From assembly GCA_003993805.1 (NCBI GenBank), contig RSEF01000004.1, forward strand, positions 20,401,437 to 20,465,436: a DNA stretch of 64,000 nucleotides, read 5' to 3'. Source of the stretch: Himantopus leucocephalus. Taxonomy: Eukaryota > Chordata > Aves > Charadriiformes > Recurvirostridae. The notes under the pieces were generated by a model that worked only from the letters and a program-made list of their open reading frames with translations, searched no databases and was not told the origin of the DNA. Below, one piece after another: positions 37,220-50,900 of the stretch. The translations under genes were made by a program, and so were the position numbers. Numbering within the stretch: the first letter of the stretch is position 1; the number at the start of each line of letters is the position of its first letter.

Positions 37220-40200
37220 TCACTGCCATCATAAGCCAGACCTACGATCTGTGAACAGCTTTTGTCTTCCATGCTGGTTTTTAAAAGACTGAATGACTTT
37301 TAGGTATTTTAGTCTGCATTTACTTCATGCTTGGAGCATGCCTCATTCAAGAGACTGTGCTGCAGGATTTGTCATTCTCTTTCCAAGTATGTTAGACCCG
37401 CAATAATCACATTCAGAATCATGCCTGGCTAAACTGTTTCGCAGACCTTTTTCCATCCTTAGCCAGTACTCCTACCACCATCAGGCAGCCATTTTGCTTG
37501 AATAATTGCATTTCTGTGGAATTCTCATTTTCAGAAAAAAAATTGCTAAAATGTGTGGTAGAGTTCATGCAGATTTACTGTGAAAATGGTCAGGGGAAAA
37601 ATGTACAATAAGATTTAGCAATAAAAGTCATTCCTATTGCCAGAGGTTGTGTCTTATCAGCTGGGAGTTTGCAACAAGCCTGCCTGATTGACAGAGTGGG
37701 GAAAAAAGCGGAAGCAGAGACTTCTGCTGGAACCTGAGGCTTTACTGTAACAAGGTGACCCCAGCAAAGCAGTAGGCTCAGTGATGTCTACAAGCAGACT
37801 TTTCTAATTTCTTCCCTTGTTTCTTAAAACATTCTCTCGAGTGTTGATTCATTAGAAATCTCACTAATCATTTTCTCCGTTTCTCAGCAAATTATTTGAT
37901 TCATTAAAATTGCAACTGAAATGTCTGTCTGATTTAAACAGAAACCATTTATAAATGGAAAACTTTTAGGATACCGTTCATGCTAGGAACTTTGATGTTG
38001 TTAATTAAATTATGCAAAGAAAATTTTTCTAAATAAGAAGTTATTAGTGGAACTACTTAGTGTCGTGCAGAGTAGCAGTAATGATAGGCAAAAGTTTGGG
38101 CCTTACACAAGATGAGGTGTTGGAGTTATAAATTGCCTGTTAGTTCCTTCTGCGTGGAACTGTGACTCAGTGTGACAGCACATGGCTGGAAGCCAGCCCC
38201 ACAATCAGGGCCTGCAAAGGGCACTTTCCATTCCCAGTGCCTGTTTCTCCCCATATTCAAGGGTACATTTAGGAACCAGGGGATTCAGCTGCAGTTTTAA
38301 CATCTCTGTACTTGGGGGGACATGCCATGTTCTTTTCTGGATGGGAATTGGTTGGCGTTCCCTGAAAACCAGTAGTAACAGGTTGCTGCTGTGGCCAGCT
38401 GTGTCTTAACGTAGCAGGAGAGGGGAAACCTCCCTTCCTTTCCTTATAGAGGCTTATTTGAGGCGGTAAAGTGTTTCTGCAAGGAAGAGCCGATATTACC
38501 TTTTCTGACTTTGTCCTGCTTCCAGAGTCACAAAGGAGAGATGAGAGTTATAAAACAGATGCTGCTTTAGAGATCTACAGAAGAGCGAGATGTCCTTACC
38601 AGCAAGAACAGTGTGTGAGAGTTTGAATTTGGACGGGACCTTGAAGTGTCATTTACACTTTACAAGTTCTTTACACCCCAGGACAGATCAGCTCAACACA
38701 GACATGCATCATGCTGCTACTGAGATAAAATTAGTAGTTCCATGAGAAACAGTTGCTTATATCTCCCTCTGATGGTTTTGCAGATGAGATGGACTATGGG
38801 TTTTTTCAGGTGTGGCCAGTCCCAGACTTTGAGCTGAAAATACTAATTCACTCTAAAGTTTGCTGTTGACAGTATTAATTTATTCTGCTGGTTTTCCCTG
38901 GTGGCAAATAGATCTGCCCGGGCATGTTCAGAGCATGCAGGCTTTCACAGCACAGGCTACTGATGTTGGGTTTGTTTATTACAGAAGCTGTGTACCAACA
39001 GCTAAGTTTTTTTAGGTTTTCCCATTTGTATAGAAAACTTCTTATTTCTTCAGATCAGACGTATTACCTCAGGATATTTACTCTGCATGTATAGAAATCT
39101 TAGACTCACCTTGGAATATTTTCATTTCTTCAGGGTTTGTTTTTTAAGTAAAAACCTGCTGGTTTGAGGAAAAGCACACCCTGTAACATGTTTTGTGGGT
39201 AACACTTAATGCCCAGCATGGTGTGCAGGGAAAGGGCATATCCCGTCAATGCTGATAGGCCACGTCTAGCCCTTTTCTTCTTCACATTGCTACAGTTGTC
39301 TTTTTCCATTAAAATCAAACACGGTCTGAGCAACCACACACTAGGAAATCACTAAGTGCTATTTAAATAGATGTGTATCATGACTCTGAGGCAAGCGGCA
39401 CAAAAGACGTCACACCTGGCATTCAGCATGTTAGGAGAATGTGAGATGGATGTAGCCAGAGGCTCCAAGTCTCCCCTCCACCCGTGGAGGGCATGCAGCA
39501 CCTCGCAGGGCTGGGTGAACAAGTTAGGAACAGAGGGAAACAGGCTTCTCTGATATTATCTTGTAGGGGAATGAAATGTCTGCCTAGAAGTGTTTCTGAC
39601 TCTTCATTAGTTAATGAAGTTTGGAACTTTCTTATGATGGTGCTCAATGTTGTGGGATGTACAGACAACTGTGAATATCCACCCCTTCTTATATTTTGGA
39701 TGTTTGAGCTGGTTGTATGTAATCTGTCAGCAACAGCATGTGTTCAGTGGCCAGCTGTGGTACCAGAGTTCATAGTGAATATGGAGATAATGAAAGATTC
39801 TGTAAAACATTTTCGGGATAAACATTTTCCATTTTTGTCTTTTACTATTTGAGAAACTGAGATTGAAGTGCAGTCTTTAAACCTTTTCTTGCTGTATCCT
39901 AATGTTTCAAAAGGACTTGTAATTTTGGATCTTGACTTGGAAACAATTTAAAGGTGGCTGATTTTCAGTGGCTGGGAATGCTGCACTTCCTGACTAATCA
40001 GACTCTTTTGACACGTCTTAAATTGGGCACTGAAATAATGGATAGACAAGTGCAAGTAGTTGACTTAGGACAGCTCTGTGGGGGTTTAGGCAAAGATGCT
40101 TTAACACACAGCTCTAATATGCTCTGAGTATGCATACAGAGAGTTATCACTGCTGAGCAGACAAGAAGGAACTGATTAAGGCACAGTAAGTCGATCATGT

Positions 40201-41404
40201 GAAACCATTAGCCTACGCTCACCAAGTGATGTGCTCCAAATGACTAGCCCTTTTTGAAAAGTGTAGGCCTGTTCTATTTCAGCGTCAAAAGAGTCTCCTG
40301 CTGGCACAGAGAATGGCTGGCAAAATAAAACATTTATTCCAAATATAGTGAAATGCATCGTTTGGACCTTCCATGCTTGATCCAAGTCCTGGAAGATTCA
40401 GCAGAAGTCTCCATTCATTAAATGAGGTCTGTACTGCCATGCAAGTTGGTGACTCTACAGCTGCTTTGTAACCTGGACCACCTATGCTGGGTGAAATAGG
40501 CAAAGAGAAGTGGGTTCAGCAGCTGTATTTGCATACTAAGGGAATGGGCATGGTTCTCCTGAATTTCCTGGCTTGTTTGGGGTTTTTTTGTTCTTTTTTT
40601 TTGTCTTCTGCAGGCAGACGACCATCTGTCCTGGCAGTGTAAGCACAGTCCTGGACTAGCTAGTACAGCTAAAGCTGTAGCCAAACAAAAACCCATATAA
40701 ATGCTGAATTCTTGGAGAGAAAAGAAATCTGATTAGTTTCCAAGTTTTATTTTCTTTCTTTTGGAAGTGTTTTTGCAGAGCTGAAAGGGAGAGTTCTTTC
40801 CTCCCTTGCTTGACTAATGCTTTGAAGTTTGGTCCTTTGCCAAAAGCCTGTTGACAGTAACATGAGTGTCGGTGGTGCTCACTGGCATCGTGTATTACTT
40901 TGGGATCTTTAAAAGCTCTCTGAACAGCTTACTAAGACTTCATTAACATTTGATTTCTATCTAAGTGAGGAAGAAATTATTACTGTGTCTTTTTTACGGG
41001 TGGATACGCAGCAGTAAGCAAGTTGAGTGTTTTACCTGCCTCTTAGGGCACACTCCCCAGTCCTGGTGGAGATCCCAGGAGTCTGAGAAATAAGTCATCT
41101 CTTTCTTTTTAACAACCAATCTGACATCACCTTTGTTGCCACCATTTCCATACCTTCTCATTGTTCCTGTAGTGTCTTTCTGGGAAAAATGAAATTATGA
41201 TTAACCTCAATTTCATTTCACAGCTATTTCCTGTAGATGCAAATCAACATCACTCTTTTCCCTACAGTTTATAATTATTCCTTCTTTTTTTTCTTTTCCT
41301 CCAGTTTTAAATGGGGAGGTTTATCTGAGGTGTTGAGATTTCTCATAATCATTCTCTCACTAGTAGCCATGATGAAGTGTCTAACTGTCTCTTCTCGTCT
41401 TCAG

Positions 41405-41534
41405 GAAACCCACTGACTGTGGCCTGCAAAGCTTTCTTTGGATTCAGTGGAGAATCGGGCCCCATGATCTACTGGATGAAAGGGGAAAAATTCATAGAAG
41501 AATTAGAAGGTCACATTAGAGAAGGCGAAGTCAG
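41405..41534 (+). CDS. IL1RAPL2: IL1RAPL2 coding exon: first half of third Ig domain
   Basis: This 130-bp internal exon encodes about 43 residues of the membrane-proximal Ig domain of interleukin-1 receptor accessory protein-like 2, a single-pass neuronal member of the IL-1 receptor family. The peptide begins GNPLTVACKAFFGFSG, with the first glycine split G|GA across the upstream splice, and ends EGHIREGEVR. The first Ig cysteine is codon 41425-41427 and the core tryptophan (YWMKGEKF) is codon 41473-41475. Splice signals are AG at 41403-41404 and CAG|GTACTT at 41534/41535. Phase is 1 at the start and 2 at the end, where AG of an arginine codon is completed by the A at 47788. The EGHIREGE stretch matches IL1RAPL2; IL1RAPL1 has a different sequence here (recalled from memory, not searched). 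Without splicing, the frame stops nine codons past the donor. The domain normally contributes to the extracellular partner-binding module. Confidence 0.93.
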
Positions 41535-44500
41535 GTACTTTTTGGAGTATTTACTATTAAACTAAGCATAACCCAAAGGCCTGCTGGGTGTTTTTTAAAC
41601 AGGTTTTTAATTGGAAGTGGAAATAGTTTTCTGTCTAAAGAGTGATGAATGACTTGGAACCAGAGCAGTGAGAGTTGCCCCCTCCCGTCTAGTGAATAAA
41701 CTCTAAAGACATCGTAGCTATCTGTGTGCCTGAAAATCTGTTATCAAATTCCCCTGATGGTAGCTGAAGCATCTGAGTGTTCTGGGGGTTGATTTTAGCC
41801 CTGCGTGGAAATGATGCTGTCCACTGCAGCTGCCCCTTGTGGCAGTCCTTGGCAAGATGACATTCATTTCACCATCAGTGTTAATCTTAAAGATGGATGG
41901 TCTCCTGTCAAAGTCACCATACTTTTTTTCTTCTACTGAATATTTTGTCTGCTTGTGATATAGCTCTCAGCATGCCTTAACCAGGGCTTTCGAAGCATTT
42001 GTTCCTCCATGCTTAACACTTAAGGGATAGAAGGAAGTCACTGTGTGAGGATGTCTGATACCCAACTTGTGCTTGGCTTGTCTCAGATGCTGGTTATCAT
42101 TTGCTGTACCAGTTGTAAAGAAAATAAAAACTTGTATCCCCATGAACTTTCTTGGAATTTGCACCTAACAGCATCTTCTTGTCTTCCTTGTTTAATAATT
42201 ACCTGATTAATGGCTCTTTGAGCACAGACTATGGTTATACTATGGACAGGGTGGTCCCAGCTACTATAGACATGATGATATAAAGAAAGACAAGGTCTTT
42301 GCAGCTTCCATTGCACATTTTTTTGGTCTCATTTCTGAGTTGTTTGTTTCTTGTAAAAGTGATTTTGAAGAGCAGGCAGAGAGTTTCCTTTGCTTTATCA
42401 CTTGATCAATAATTTGAAGTTCAGCTATTTAACCACTAGTTATTAAGATATACTAAAATAACTCACCTAACATTGCACCTTAATTGCATACAAATGGAAT
42501 TTATCATACATTGACAGAGTGGCTTTAAGTGTACTATCCTTTTCTGGGCTTCTGACCACAAAATACAATTATTGGAAACTTCTGCCATTGCAAGTATTCA
42601 GCATTTAATGACATTGTGTCTTCTCTGATATATATATATATATATGAACAGAGTGATTTTGGTCATGTTCTTCCTCTGCATCAGAAGGACAGTTTGAGGT
42701 TTGTATTTAAAGAACTCTCCAGCTCTAGCACAGTTCAAAACTTTTCCTTTATGTGCATTTGTTAGTGAAATTAAGTTTGAAAAAGCTGTATTTGTCCTTC
42801 ATTGTGCCATCTCATTACACATTCATGTTTCACATTAATTTTGTGACAACTCCCTTTTCTCACTCCGTTAAAATGCTTTGACTCAGTTTACAGACCCGTC
42901 AAAATTCAGCACATCTTCTCTTCAGAAAGCTGCTTACCATGTACCTAATCTCCTGCGCATCACAGCCAGCATTAAAAACATAGCATTTACCAAAACCTAC
43001 TGCATCATTACCAGCAGTGCCCTAGTCCATTCCTTTTTTTCATTTAGGAGTAGCTATGGCAACTGTAGTAGCAACTTTTTGCAAATGATCTTTTCACAGT
43101 AACAGCTCTCGTTTATGTGTCCCATTACAGGTATGCTGCTTCAGGGAAACTAAGCAGCATTAACTGTTCTGTCAGTGCCCTGAGCCAGCCCACATCTTCC
43201 ACCCAGTCGTATTTATGATATATTTCAAAAAATATCATGTATGTTTCAAATTTGATGAGCCATGGTGAACTTGCTGGCTAGATGTTTTTTCCATCAGTTT
43301 GCTTCTATACGGTATTATCAGCACGTTTCTGTTAATGTTGAGAAACTACGATTCACTGGGAATTGTTACAACCAGACCAAGATACTCCATGGGTTGTTCC
43401 TTTGGCAAATAGCTAACATTTTAATTCTCCATCCCCTGTCTTAAATTAGTTCACAAGTTTAGTAGCACTCTTAATTTTTGGAGCTGTCCTTACCCTGAAC
43501 TATACCCATGTATATGATGAGAGTTCAGGTTTGCAGATCAGTGCAGTGTGGGAGTACAAAACATCCATTGCTGGTTTGCATCCTCTAGCATAGTTACCAG
43601 TCAATTAGTGCTTTTATGAAAGCACTGAAATAAGGATGCATGTGACTTGAGCATATGACTGTTAAAATCAAACCTGTGGAACTGTTTTTTTGGTAAGCGG
43701 ACTTCACCATGAGTAATATACGTGTAGCTCTGGGCTTCTCATTATTTATTAGACCTTGTTACAAAGCCTCATAATAAAAAGTAACTAATCAGCGTTGAAG
43801 GACTCAGAGGCAATGACCCCATCTCTAACCTGCCTCCTTGCCTTCCCTTGAATTAAGATCCCCAAATGTTAGACACACATAGGGGGGAAAGCAGAAAGAC
43901 ACTTTGCTTGCCAGGTGGGTTTTTCACAGTGGTAATAAAAATGTCATGTAAATTGAACCAGGGCTATTAAAGAAAAGATTAGAGTCTTTAGGCCTGCCTG
44001 CAGAGTTGTCAGTTGTACCTAATTATCAAAGGAGCCCAGAGCAAATTTCAACACCATCTCTCTGCCATGACAAAGAAGTATTTTCAGGCATAAATTTTAC
44101 TGTCCCAGCCACCTATGACTTGCTTCCTTTTCTTCTTCAGGCACCGCTGCAGAACAGTTTGCAGGTGCCTCATAATGCTCAACTTGTAGAGCAAGTTTGT
44201 CCTTTTTTTTTTTCCTCTCTTTTTCTCTTCTGCATTTTTAAAGTGGAAATAGTTTAACTCATTCTAGAGGCATGAAAAGAAGTGAATGGAGACATTTTGA
44301 ACTGCAGCTTTATTTCTTCCTGCTGATTAATTTAACATTCTGCCTTTTCACCCACAGAAGTCAACTGATGGCTGCAAAACGCTCGGACAAGATGAGGATG
44401 TTGTATTCTGTTAGGAGGGGATGCTGAGGGAGGGAGGCAGAATTACCACACTTGTCTGGCTAATGTGCTGCGTACTTTGCAGAGAAGTATGGAAAAGACA

Positions 44501-47500
44501 GCCCTCCCCTGAAAAGCTTATACTATTCAAGCAGGCAATTTTGGGGTAGAGAATGAGAAACATGATGCAGGAATATGAGAGGGAAGATCGCTGGGCCATG
44601 TTGTTAGTCGAACTACTTTTATTTGGAGAGGTACTTATGTACACACAGATCTGTCCTTTCATCTACAGACTATTGTTAAGGGCTAGAACGAAGGGACTAG
44701 AGTTCATATCCCTGATTGTAGCCTCAACTATATAAAGGATAAAAGTTTACTTTTTGATAAGTTCCAACTCTCATGCAGGTTAGTAAGGGTTTGGAATTAA
44801 TGCCTTGGTCTTGCAAAGAGACCCAGGTGAAGCTTTCTTATGACCTTTACATCTGTGATCATACAAAGCCTGAAAATTTAAGGAAAATGTGGTTTCAAAG
44901 GAAAAGTATTTTAAGTTCAGATTCAACTTAGTGCATAAATGCATTGGAAAAATACGACAAAAGATTTGAAAAATCCGAAACGTAGGATATTTTTCAAAGA
45001 AAACATTTGTATTCTGAAATTACACTTTTGTTTTTAATTCATATTTTTTTAACTGAAAAATAATCAGTAGACAAACTGGTTTGTTTCAGATCAAATAAAG
45101 TGCTTCAGCTTGAACAAAAAGAAAGCACTAGGTATTCTTTTAGTTCACCCACCTCATCTCTCCCTCCATCCTGTTTGTTGTGAGTTGTCAAGCACCATTG
45201 ATTTACCTCTGTATTAAATGATGTAATTACTCTTACAGTTTGTTCATCAAACCAGAAAAAAGAGCTATTATTTTCGCAACTTGTGGGAGCTGGCATGGGT
45301 TGGCAGTGTTGCTGGCAAAGTTCCCCCAACTCAGATAGGGACAAAGCTTCATCTTCTTGGAGTGCAGCAAATACTGTTGCAGATTTAAGGTCTTACTTGT
45401 TGGTAGTGTATTCCTTTTCTAACCCAAAAATATTGTGCTCAATGTTCTCTGAACCAACTACAAAATGCAATCAAAGGCTGCACACATACTAAAAAAATGT
45501 AGGTGACCTACTGTGTATTTCTGTGGCAATAATGAATCATTAGCTGTAGAGTACTGGTTAAAAGAAAAGAAAAAGCAGGAATGAAAGGTTTAACACCATT
45601 AAGAGCTTTCTATGCTTTGCTACCAACATAATGTTTAACTGTCTGTCAGCATTTTCATTATAGATCCTATTCTAATGAGTTCTCTTCTTAAAGATTGCGA
45701 TTAGCATGAAAATAAGTAAAAAAAAATTCTCAGTCCAAACACATCTTCTTTTTTATGAAAGATCCTTTTTAGCTGATCATGAATTACTTAAATTTAGGTT
45801 AAGGGTTGATTATTTTATTTTAAATAGATTCAGAATAATAGTTTATTTTATCTTAATTGTAATCTGTCTTCATTTTTTTCTGTGTAAAATATGCTGATTA
45901 TAGTAAACACAAGGCAGTCTGAGCATCCACAGAGTGATCCAGATTAGTGTCCCAGATATCGTCCCTGTTAATGATTTTATTTGTTCCTTGTGGCATGATT
46001 TGTAGGCCAAAATTTGTGGAGCATACTGTTTACCAATAGAGAAGAAAGACTTTCCTGAGTTTAAAATATTTTGCGTTATGTACATATGGAATATTAATAG
46101 GTAAATGAGAATTGATTTATTTGACCCCCAATGACTTAGACTGATTTGAGTCTGCAAACAGATCAGGCTCTCTTTGGAAAGCTTTTCTGGCCCGGTATGA
46201 TGCAAATTCAGCCTTTCTTGCATTCAGCACTTGGACTCAGGGCCAGAATAAAAACGAAATACAAAAAAAGAAAATGAGAGTGAATTTGCAAAAAAGATGC
46301 AATCCAAGTTTCCAAATGCAACTTACATGCCTGTTCTTAAACTAATGTTTTTCCACTTGCCTTTTTGCAAGTTCCACAGCCAGAGTGAAAGAGGCTGAAT
46401 TATTACGGATGCTCTAGTACGTCTTCTGAGTTCTGTCAGATCACACAAGCCTTTACAGTGGTGTATGAAATCTTTGTGTAAAGATGTGGTTTATAGCAGT
46501 CGGGTTTGCATTTTTGATTGTCTGTGCAATGCCCTCATACTTCACTTCTGATTTGTTTTCAAATTTGGAGTTCCATGTTTATTATATGAAATTAAGTACG
46601 TAAGAAAATATGCGTGTGCATTGGAAACCCCAAAACAACTTTGTTTTATAATAGAGAAGTTTGGGGTTTGTTGTTGTTATTGAAGAATTTTAAGCTCTCC
46701 AGAAGCAGTTTCCGTCCAGCTCTGGTTAATTACTTTTTGCCCAATTGCCTCCCTTCAGTCTCCAGAGAAAATATTTCTTTTTTGGTAAACCTGGTTCTTA
46801 CTTATACCTTTACTTCTTAGTGCTGTACACTTTTTTTTTTTCTGGAGAAAAGACTCAATGAAGTAGTACATGCAATGATGAGTTCACAGGCCACTGCGAG
46901 GGCATCACGCATTTTATGTTTACCCCCTTATACATTATGCAGCGGTACACTAACAGGATGAAATGAATCTGGTAGATTTTCTTGATGTTACATTTCCTTG
47001 TTCAAAGGACCGGTAACTTTTTCTTGAACAACTGATAAGAAGCCTTTTGAGAGAACAGGGCATTGTATTTTTAGACTTAACGTCAGCATCAGAAAACACT
47101 TGCATTTACTTTGCATTCTTTTTAATGTTCACATTAAATGGAACAATGACATGAAAAGACTGTACCGCTGGCCTGAAAGTCTGCTAGAACTTTCTGCTCC
47201 CTTTGTGGGGATTTTGCATGTCTCCTCAGTCCTCTCAAAGGAGCAGAGAGCTCTTGTTCTTGACACTGTTCCCTTTCAAAGTAAGGATTTAGCCCCCCAA
47301 AATAGAGGAAAATTCCACAGAGTAGCAGAGCTCCTTTCATTGGTTTTCCAGACTGCATTAAAATGGATCACAATACCCAGCCTTTAAAATATTGCCTTAT
47401 AATTTGCTTAGCAATGGCTTGGTAGTGCATACTTACTTCTCTGGAAAATGAGTATTTATTGCTACTTTTAAAAGAAACATTGTTTTTAGCATTTAATTCT

Positions 47501-47787
47501 GGAGCCAAGGTAAACAAGCCTCATGCAACTGTTGCACTCGTAGCAACTCTTCCTGCACTTGATTCAGCTCCTTGCTACAGACATGGCAGGAGAAAAAGGC
47601 TTTTGGCTGTCATGAAAGATGCTTCTGTGAAGTCTCTTTCAGGCAACTCGAGCCTCCTTCTAAGTCCTTCTCCAGGAGCAAAGGAGGGCAGGAACACTGT
47701 GTATCTTGTGCTGAGATATCATGGTTCTTTTGGGAATCTTCCAGCCATATTAATTCAGTTAAACGAAGACTGTATCCTTCCTTTCAG
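41535..47787 (+). other. IL1RAPL2: IL1RAPL2 intron between the two third-Ig-domain exons
   Basis: A 6.25-kb phase-2 intron with GT at 41535-41536 and a CCTTTCAG acceptor ending at 47787. It is AT-rich and contains an (AT)9 microsatellite at 42628-42645 and several T- or A-rich runs, such as the T-run near 44200. I saw no coding exon and no clear transposon in it. The last 330 bases are open in the same frame as the following exon, which is discussed as a finding. Confidence 0.85.
42628..42645. repeat. (AT)9 microsatellite
   Basis: Nine AT units in the intron between the two exons of the third Ig domain. Likely polymorphic in length. Confidence 0.9.
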
Positions 47788-47933
47788 ACTCCTCAGAGAA
47801 CATCTTGGAGAAAAAGAAGTTGAATTGACACTGATATTTGATGCTGTAGAGGAGGCAGACCTGGCTAACTATACTTGTCATGTGGAAAACAGAAACGGAC
47901 GGAAACATGCCAGTGTTCTTCTGCGCAAGAAAG
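47788..47933 (+). CDS. IL1RAPL2: IL1RAPL2 coding exon: second half of third Ig domain
   Basis: This 146-bp exon encodes 48 full codons plus split codons at each end, completing the third Ig domain. The peptide starts [16 protein letters not shown], with the arginine split AG|A from the previous exon. It contains the typical Ig D-x-x-x-Y-x-C motif in [14 protein letters not shown]; the second Ig cysteine is codon 47876-47878. An N-glycosylation sequon (NYT) starts at 47867. The end is HASVLLRKK followed by the first base of an aspartate codon. Splice sites are CTTTCAG|A at 47787/47788 and AAAG|GTAATT at 47933/47934; phases are 2 and 1. The wording [12 protein letters not shown] and [19 protein letters not shown] agrees with IL1RAPL2 as I remember it and differs from IL1RAPL1 (for instance VENGNGRR there). 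No frameshift or stop is present, so this looks like a working gene. Confidence 0.96.
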
Positions 47934-50900
47934 GTAATTCTCTTTATTTAATTATCTGTACCCTCGCCTGCCTCGGTAGCAACAGGTCAGCCAGTAGCAA
48001 AGGTCCTGCTGACCTCTCTGAGCCAGGCTGGACTCCTACTTGGAGCTGAAGTATGTTTGTGTTACAGCTTCAGTTTACCGTTTGTGAAAAAAAATCATGA
48101 ATTATTCTTTAGTCTTTAGTGAACGAGCCTTGCAGGTGATGCATTTGCATGGAATACAGTCACCCATAAAGCACCAATATAATCAGTGGAAGTATTTTGG
48201 TCTAAACAACCTAGGAATTTGACCCAGAGTTGACTGACTAGACCAGAGGTAATTGTGTGATGGACTTAAAATGTGCATTTCTTAGAATAGGTACCTCCGC
48301 AGTGAGGTCAGATGTTCTTGTATTTCTCCACTTCCTGGCTTTGCTGTTTAAATTGAAAGCTTTAAACAGTTGCCATGAATTTTGATTTGTAACTGCATTA
48401 GGAATGAAAACATTGCAATGGGAGCTACAAATCAATGGAGAATTACCCTGTCATGGTTGCTTTTCTTGGTACTGTACTGGAATTCAGAATACCACTACTG
48501 ACAAGTTATCTGTAGCAGAAAGGAAACCATTTGGGTTTGAATGTTCCAAATTAAAAGCTGCTACTATGCTCGGCTGTTTGTAGAAGTCATTATCATAAAG
48601 AGTGTAACAGTATCTCATTACAGTTCTTATGTTGTTTGTGCAATCACCTCTCCTATTCATAAGTAGGGTGACATTTAAATTTGATGGTGATCTCTCTAAG
48701 ATAGAGTGTATTAGGTAGTACAAAAGCTATAAGACAGTAACTGTTGGGGAAGCAAAGGAAGGTTACACACTTGGGATAAAGACGTAAAGTGAAACCACAG
48801 AGCCATCAGCACAGGAGATTGACTGAAGAGTTAATACATCGTGCAGATCTCTGCCATTCATCTTGGCTGTAAATTAATTTACCAAAAGAGAAGAAGAAAC
48901 GTTTCCACGAGGCACACCTGCAAGTGCTGTTCCAGTCCTTTGTGTGCTTTCAGACCGCTAAAGCAAAGGACATGCTTCTCAGCAGATTGGGAATTGCAGC
49001 GTTTGTGTCAGTTAAAAAAGCCAGTGCTCTCCATTGTCACACTTGCAGCAAAATCCCACAAAACTGTCACCATTTGGAGAATGTTTAAATATACTATTAG
49101 TACCTGAGCGTGCTGCAGATTGACCTCTGAGCCTAGGGTAAATGTCACCATGGGACAAATGAACTAAGAGCCAGGTGCAAGAACAGAAAGACCAGGCAAG
49201 GCCTCTCTAGATGGGGCGCTGAAGTTTCGGAAAGCATCCATAGTCGTTGGTTCACCTAAAGGCATGCTGAATGCTGCGTGCTGTGTTTCATGGCTACAAT
49301 CTGTATAAAATGAAAGATGAGGGGGAGGGGTGGTATTGGGACAAAACAGGGCTACTAGGGAAAGGAAACTTTTCAGTCAATGTCCCCTTTCTTTGCTATT
49401 CTTTTATGTGACCCACAGGTTATATATGTGAAAGTACACTAGGCAGTCCTGCCAAAATCAGTTGAATCAAGTCCTACTTACACAGTTTCCTCTATATGTG
49501 AGAGTTATGTGCCCTCCCAGAAAGAAGGGCATAACACAGGTTATATTTTACGCTAAGTGATAAAGATAGAACACAATACGGAAGATGCAAACCACTCTGA
49601 GAAACAAGGGCCCGCAGTTGTGTTGTGGAACACATGAATGTATATTCAACATCTAAACTGACAGGACGTCACAACTTTAATTAAGGAATCTGGTCGTCAT
49701 GATGAAGGATTAGCCTCTTTAGTGCAAAAAGCGTTCTACCTTTCCATCCACTGAACCTCATAAATATACAACTGGTAGTATATCTATCTTGACACTGTTA
49801 AATGTTCAGCTGTGTTGTGTGTATTAGAATACAAGCTAGGTTTATTTATAACAAGAAAATGTAGATATTTCAGAGCTCTGCTGAAATTATGGAAGAAGCA
49901 CTGCTGAATACAGAATTTGGAGGTGGAAAGGATCACTTCTCAGCTACTATTTCATTTCTCTCTGCACTGTGGCTGTAGAAAGCTTATATTCCCCTCAGGC
50001 ATTCTCAGTAGTTGATTTTCAAGCTATTAAAGTGTCATTTAAAATAACCACAGTATTTTCACTGTGTCCTTTGACTGCCTGTCCCATTGTCCTGTGTTAC
50101 TTATTAAGTTCTTACAAATACTTGACCAAACTTTTCCTTTCTGCAACTTGATACAATTACTTCTCATCCTAGCTTTCTCCAGCTTGGATTTGACTGTAGA
50201 GTATTCATGTGACAAGATTTAGGGCAGGACTGGTAGAAAGCTGTTGACCAGTATCCTTTGTGCATGTCAAAGAAAGGATCGTGGATTCCTATTGTAATGT
50301 GCTGCGGCTTTCCAGATGCTGGGGCACTTGGCAAAGGTGAAGAGGAAGCACAGATCTCTCAGCCAGAGAAATCCCCCTCCCCGCAAAGTCTTACCTGCTA
50401 AGGGCTGCGTTATCCCTGTTCGGCGAGAGGTGCTTGTAGCTCCGTTTGTTGTCACAGTGCTGTAGGTTATGTCTGCCCTCTGTTCAAAGGTGTGGTTGAA
50501 GCACATCAGGTCTACACAAGCAAGCATAAGTCATGAGTCCTGCTAAACTAGGAAGGCTTGGATAAAAAAACAGGAATAAACCGCAAATCCAAGTTCCAGC
50601 TGTAGTGTAAGAGTTTCTAGAGTTAGTTCTTGTTTTGACATCAGGTGGTTACTTTGAAGTACATACTTTGCTTTAAGGAAGAAAAAGGAGCTACTCAAAT
50701 ATTTAAGGTAAAATATGTTGAAGTCTTTAGCTATATTAGTGGTACAGTCCTCACAAATGCTTTCGGAGAATACAGGAGTGCTGTCGGTACAGCACAAGTG
50801 CTAATAGCCCCAGAGCAGACGTCATCGTTTAGGATTTCTTTTTTTAACTGAAAAAGAACCGAATCCAGTTTCAAGCACCCAAAGCTACCAATGCAAAGAC

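Larger units (their letters stand above)
1..41404 (+). other. IL1RAPL2: Large upstream intron of IL1RAPL2 (3' part only)
   Basis: No coding exon was recognised in this stretch. It ends in a pyrimidine-rich tract and an AG at 41403-41404, the acceptor for the first exon. The next exon begins with the last two bases of a split glycine codon, so this intron is phase 1, as expected at an Ig-domain boundary. Genes of this family have very long introns, so 41 kb without an exon is not surprising. The contents I could identify are CR1 and MIR remnants, short tandem repeats, one 100-N gap and three single-N joins, listed separately. Many reading frames of 60-155 codons occur on both strands, but none resembles a known protein and none has matching splice signals that I could see. 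I looked for the short exon that should precede 41405 (the linker between Ig2 and Ig3) and did not find it, though an exon of about 70-80 bases could be missed by eye. Confidence 0.75.

Noticed and set aside
38611..38720. Sequence like an antisense CR1 tail (GGACGGGACCTTGAAGTGTCAT)
   Set aside because: The similarity is short and the expected ATTCTATG or TCATAGAAT end is missing.
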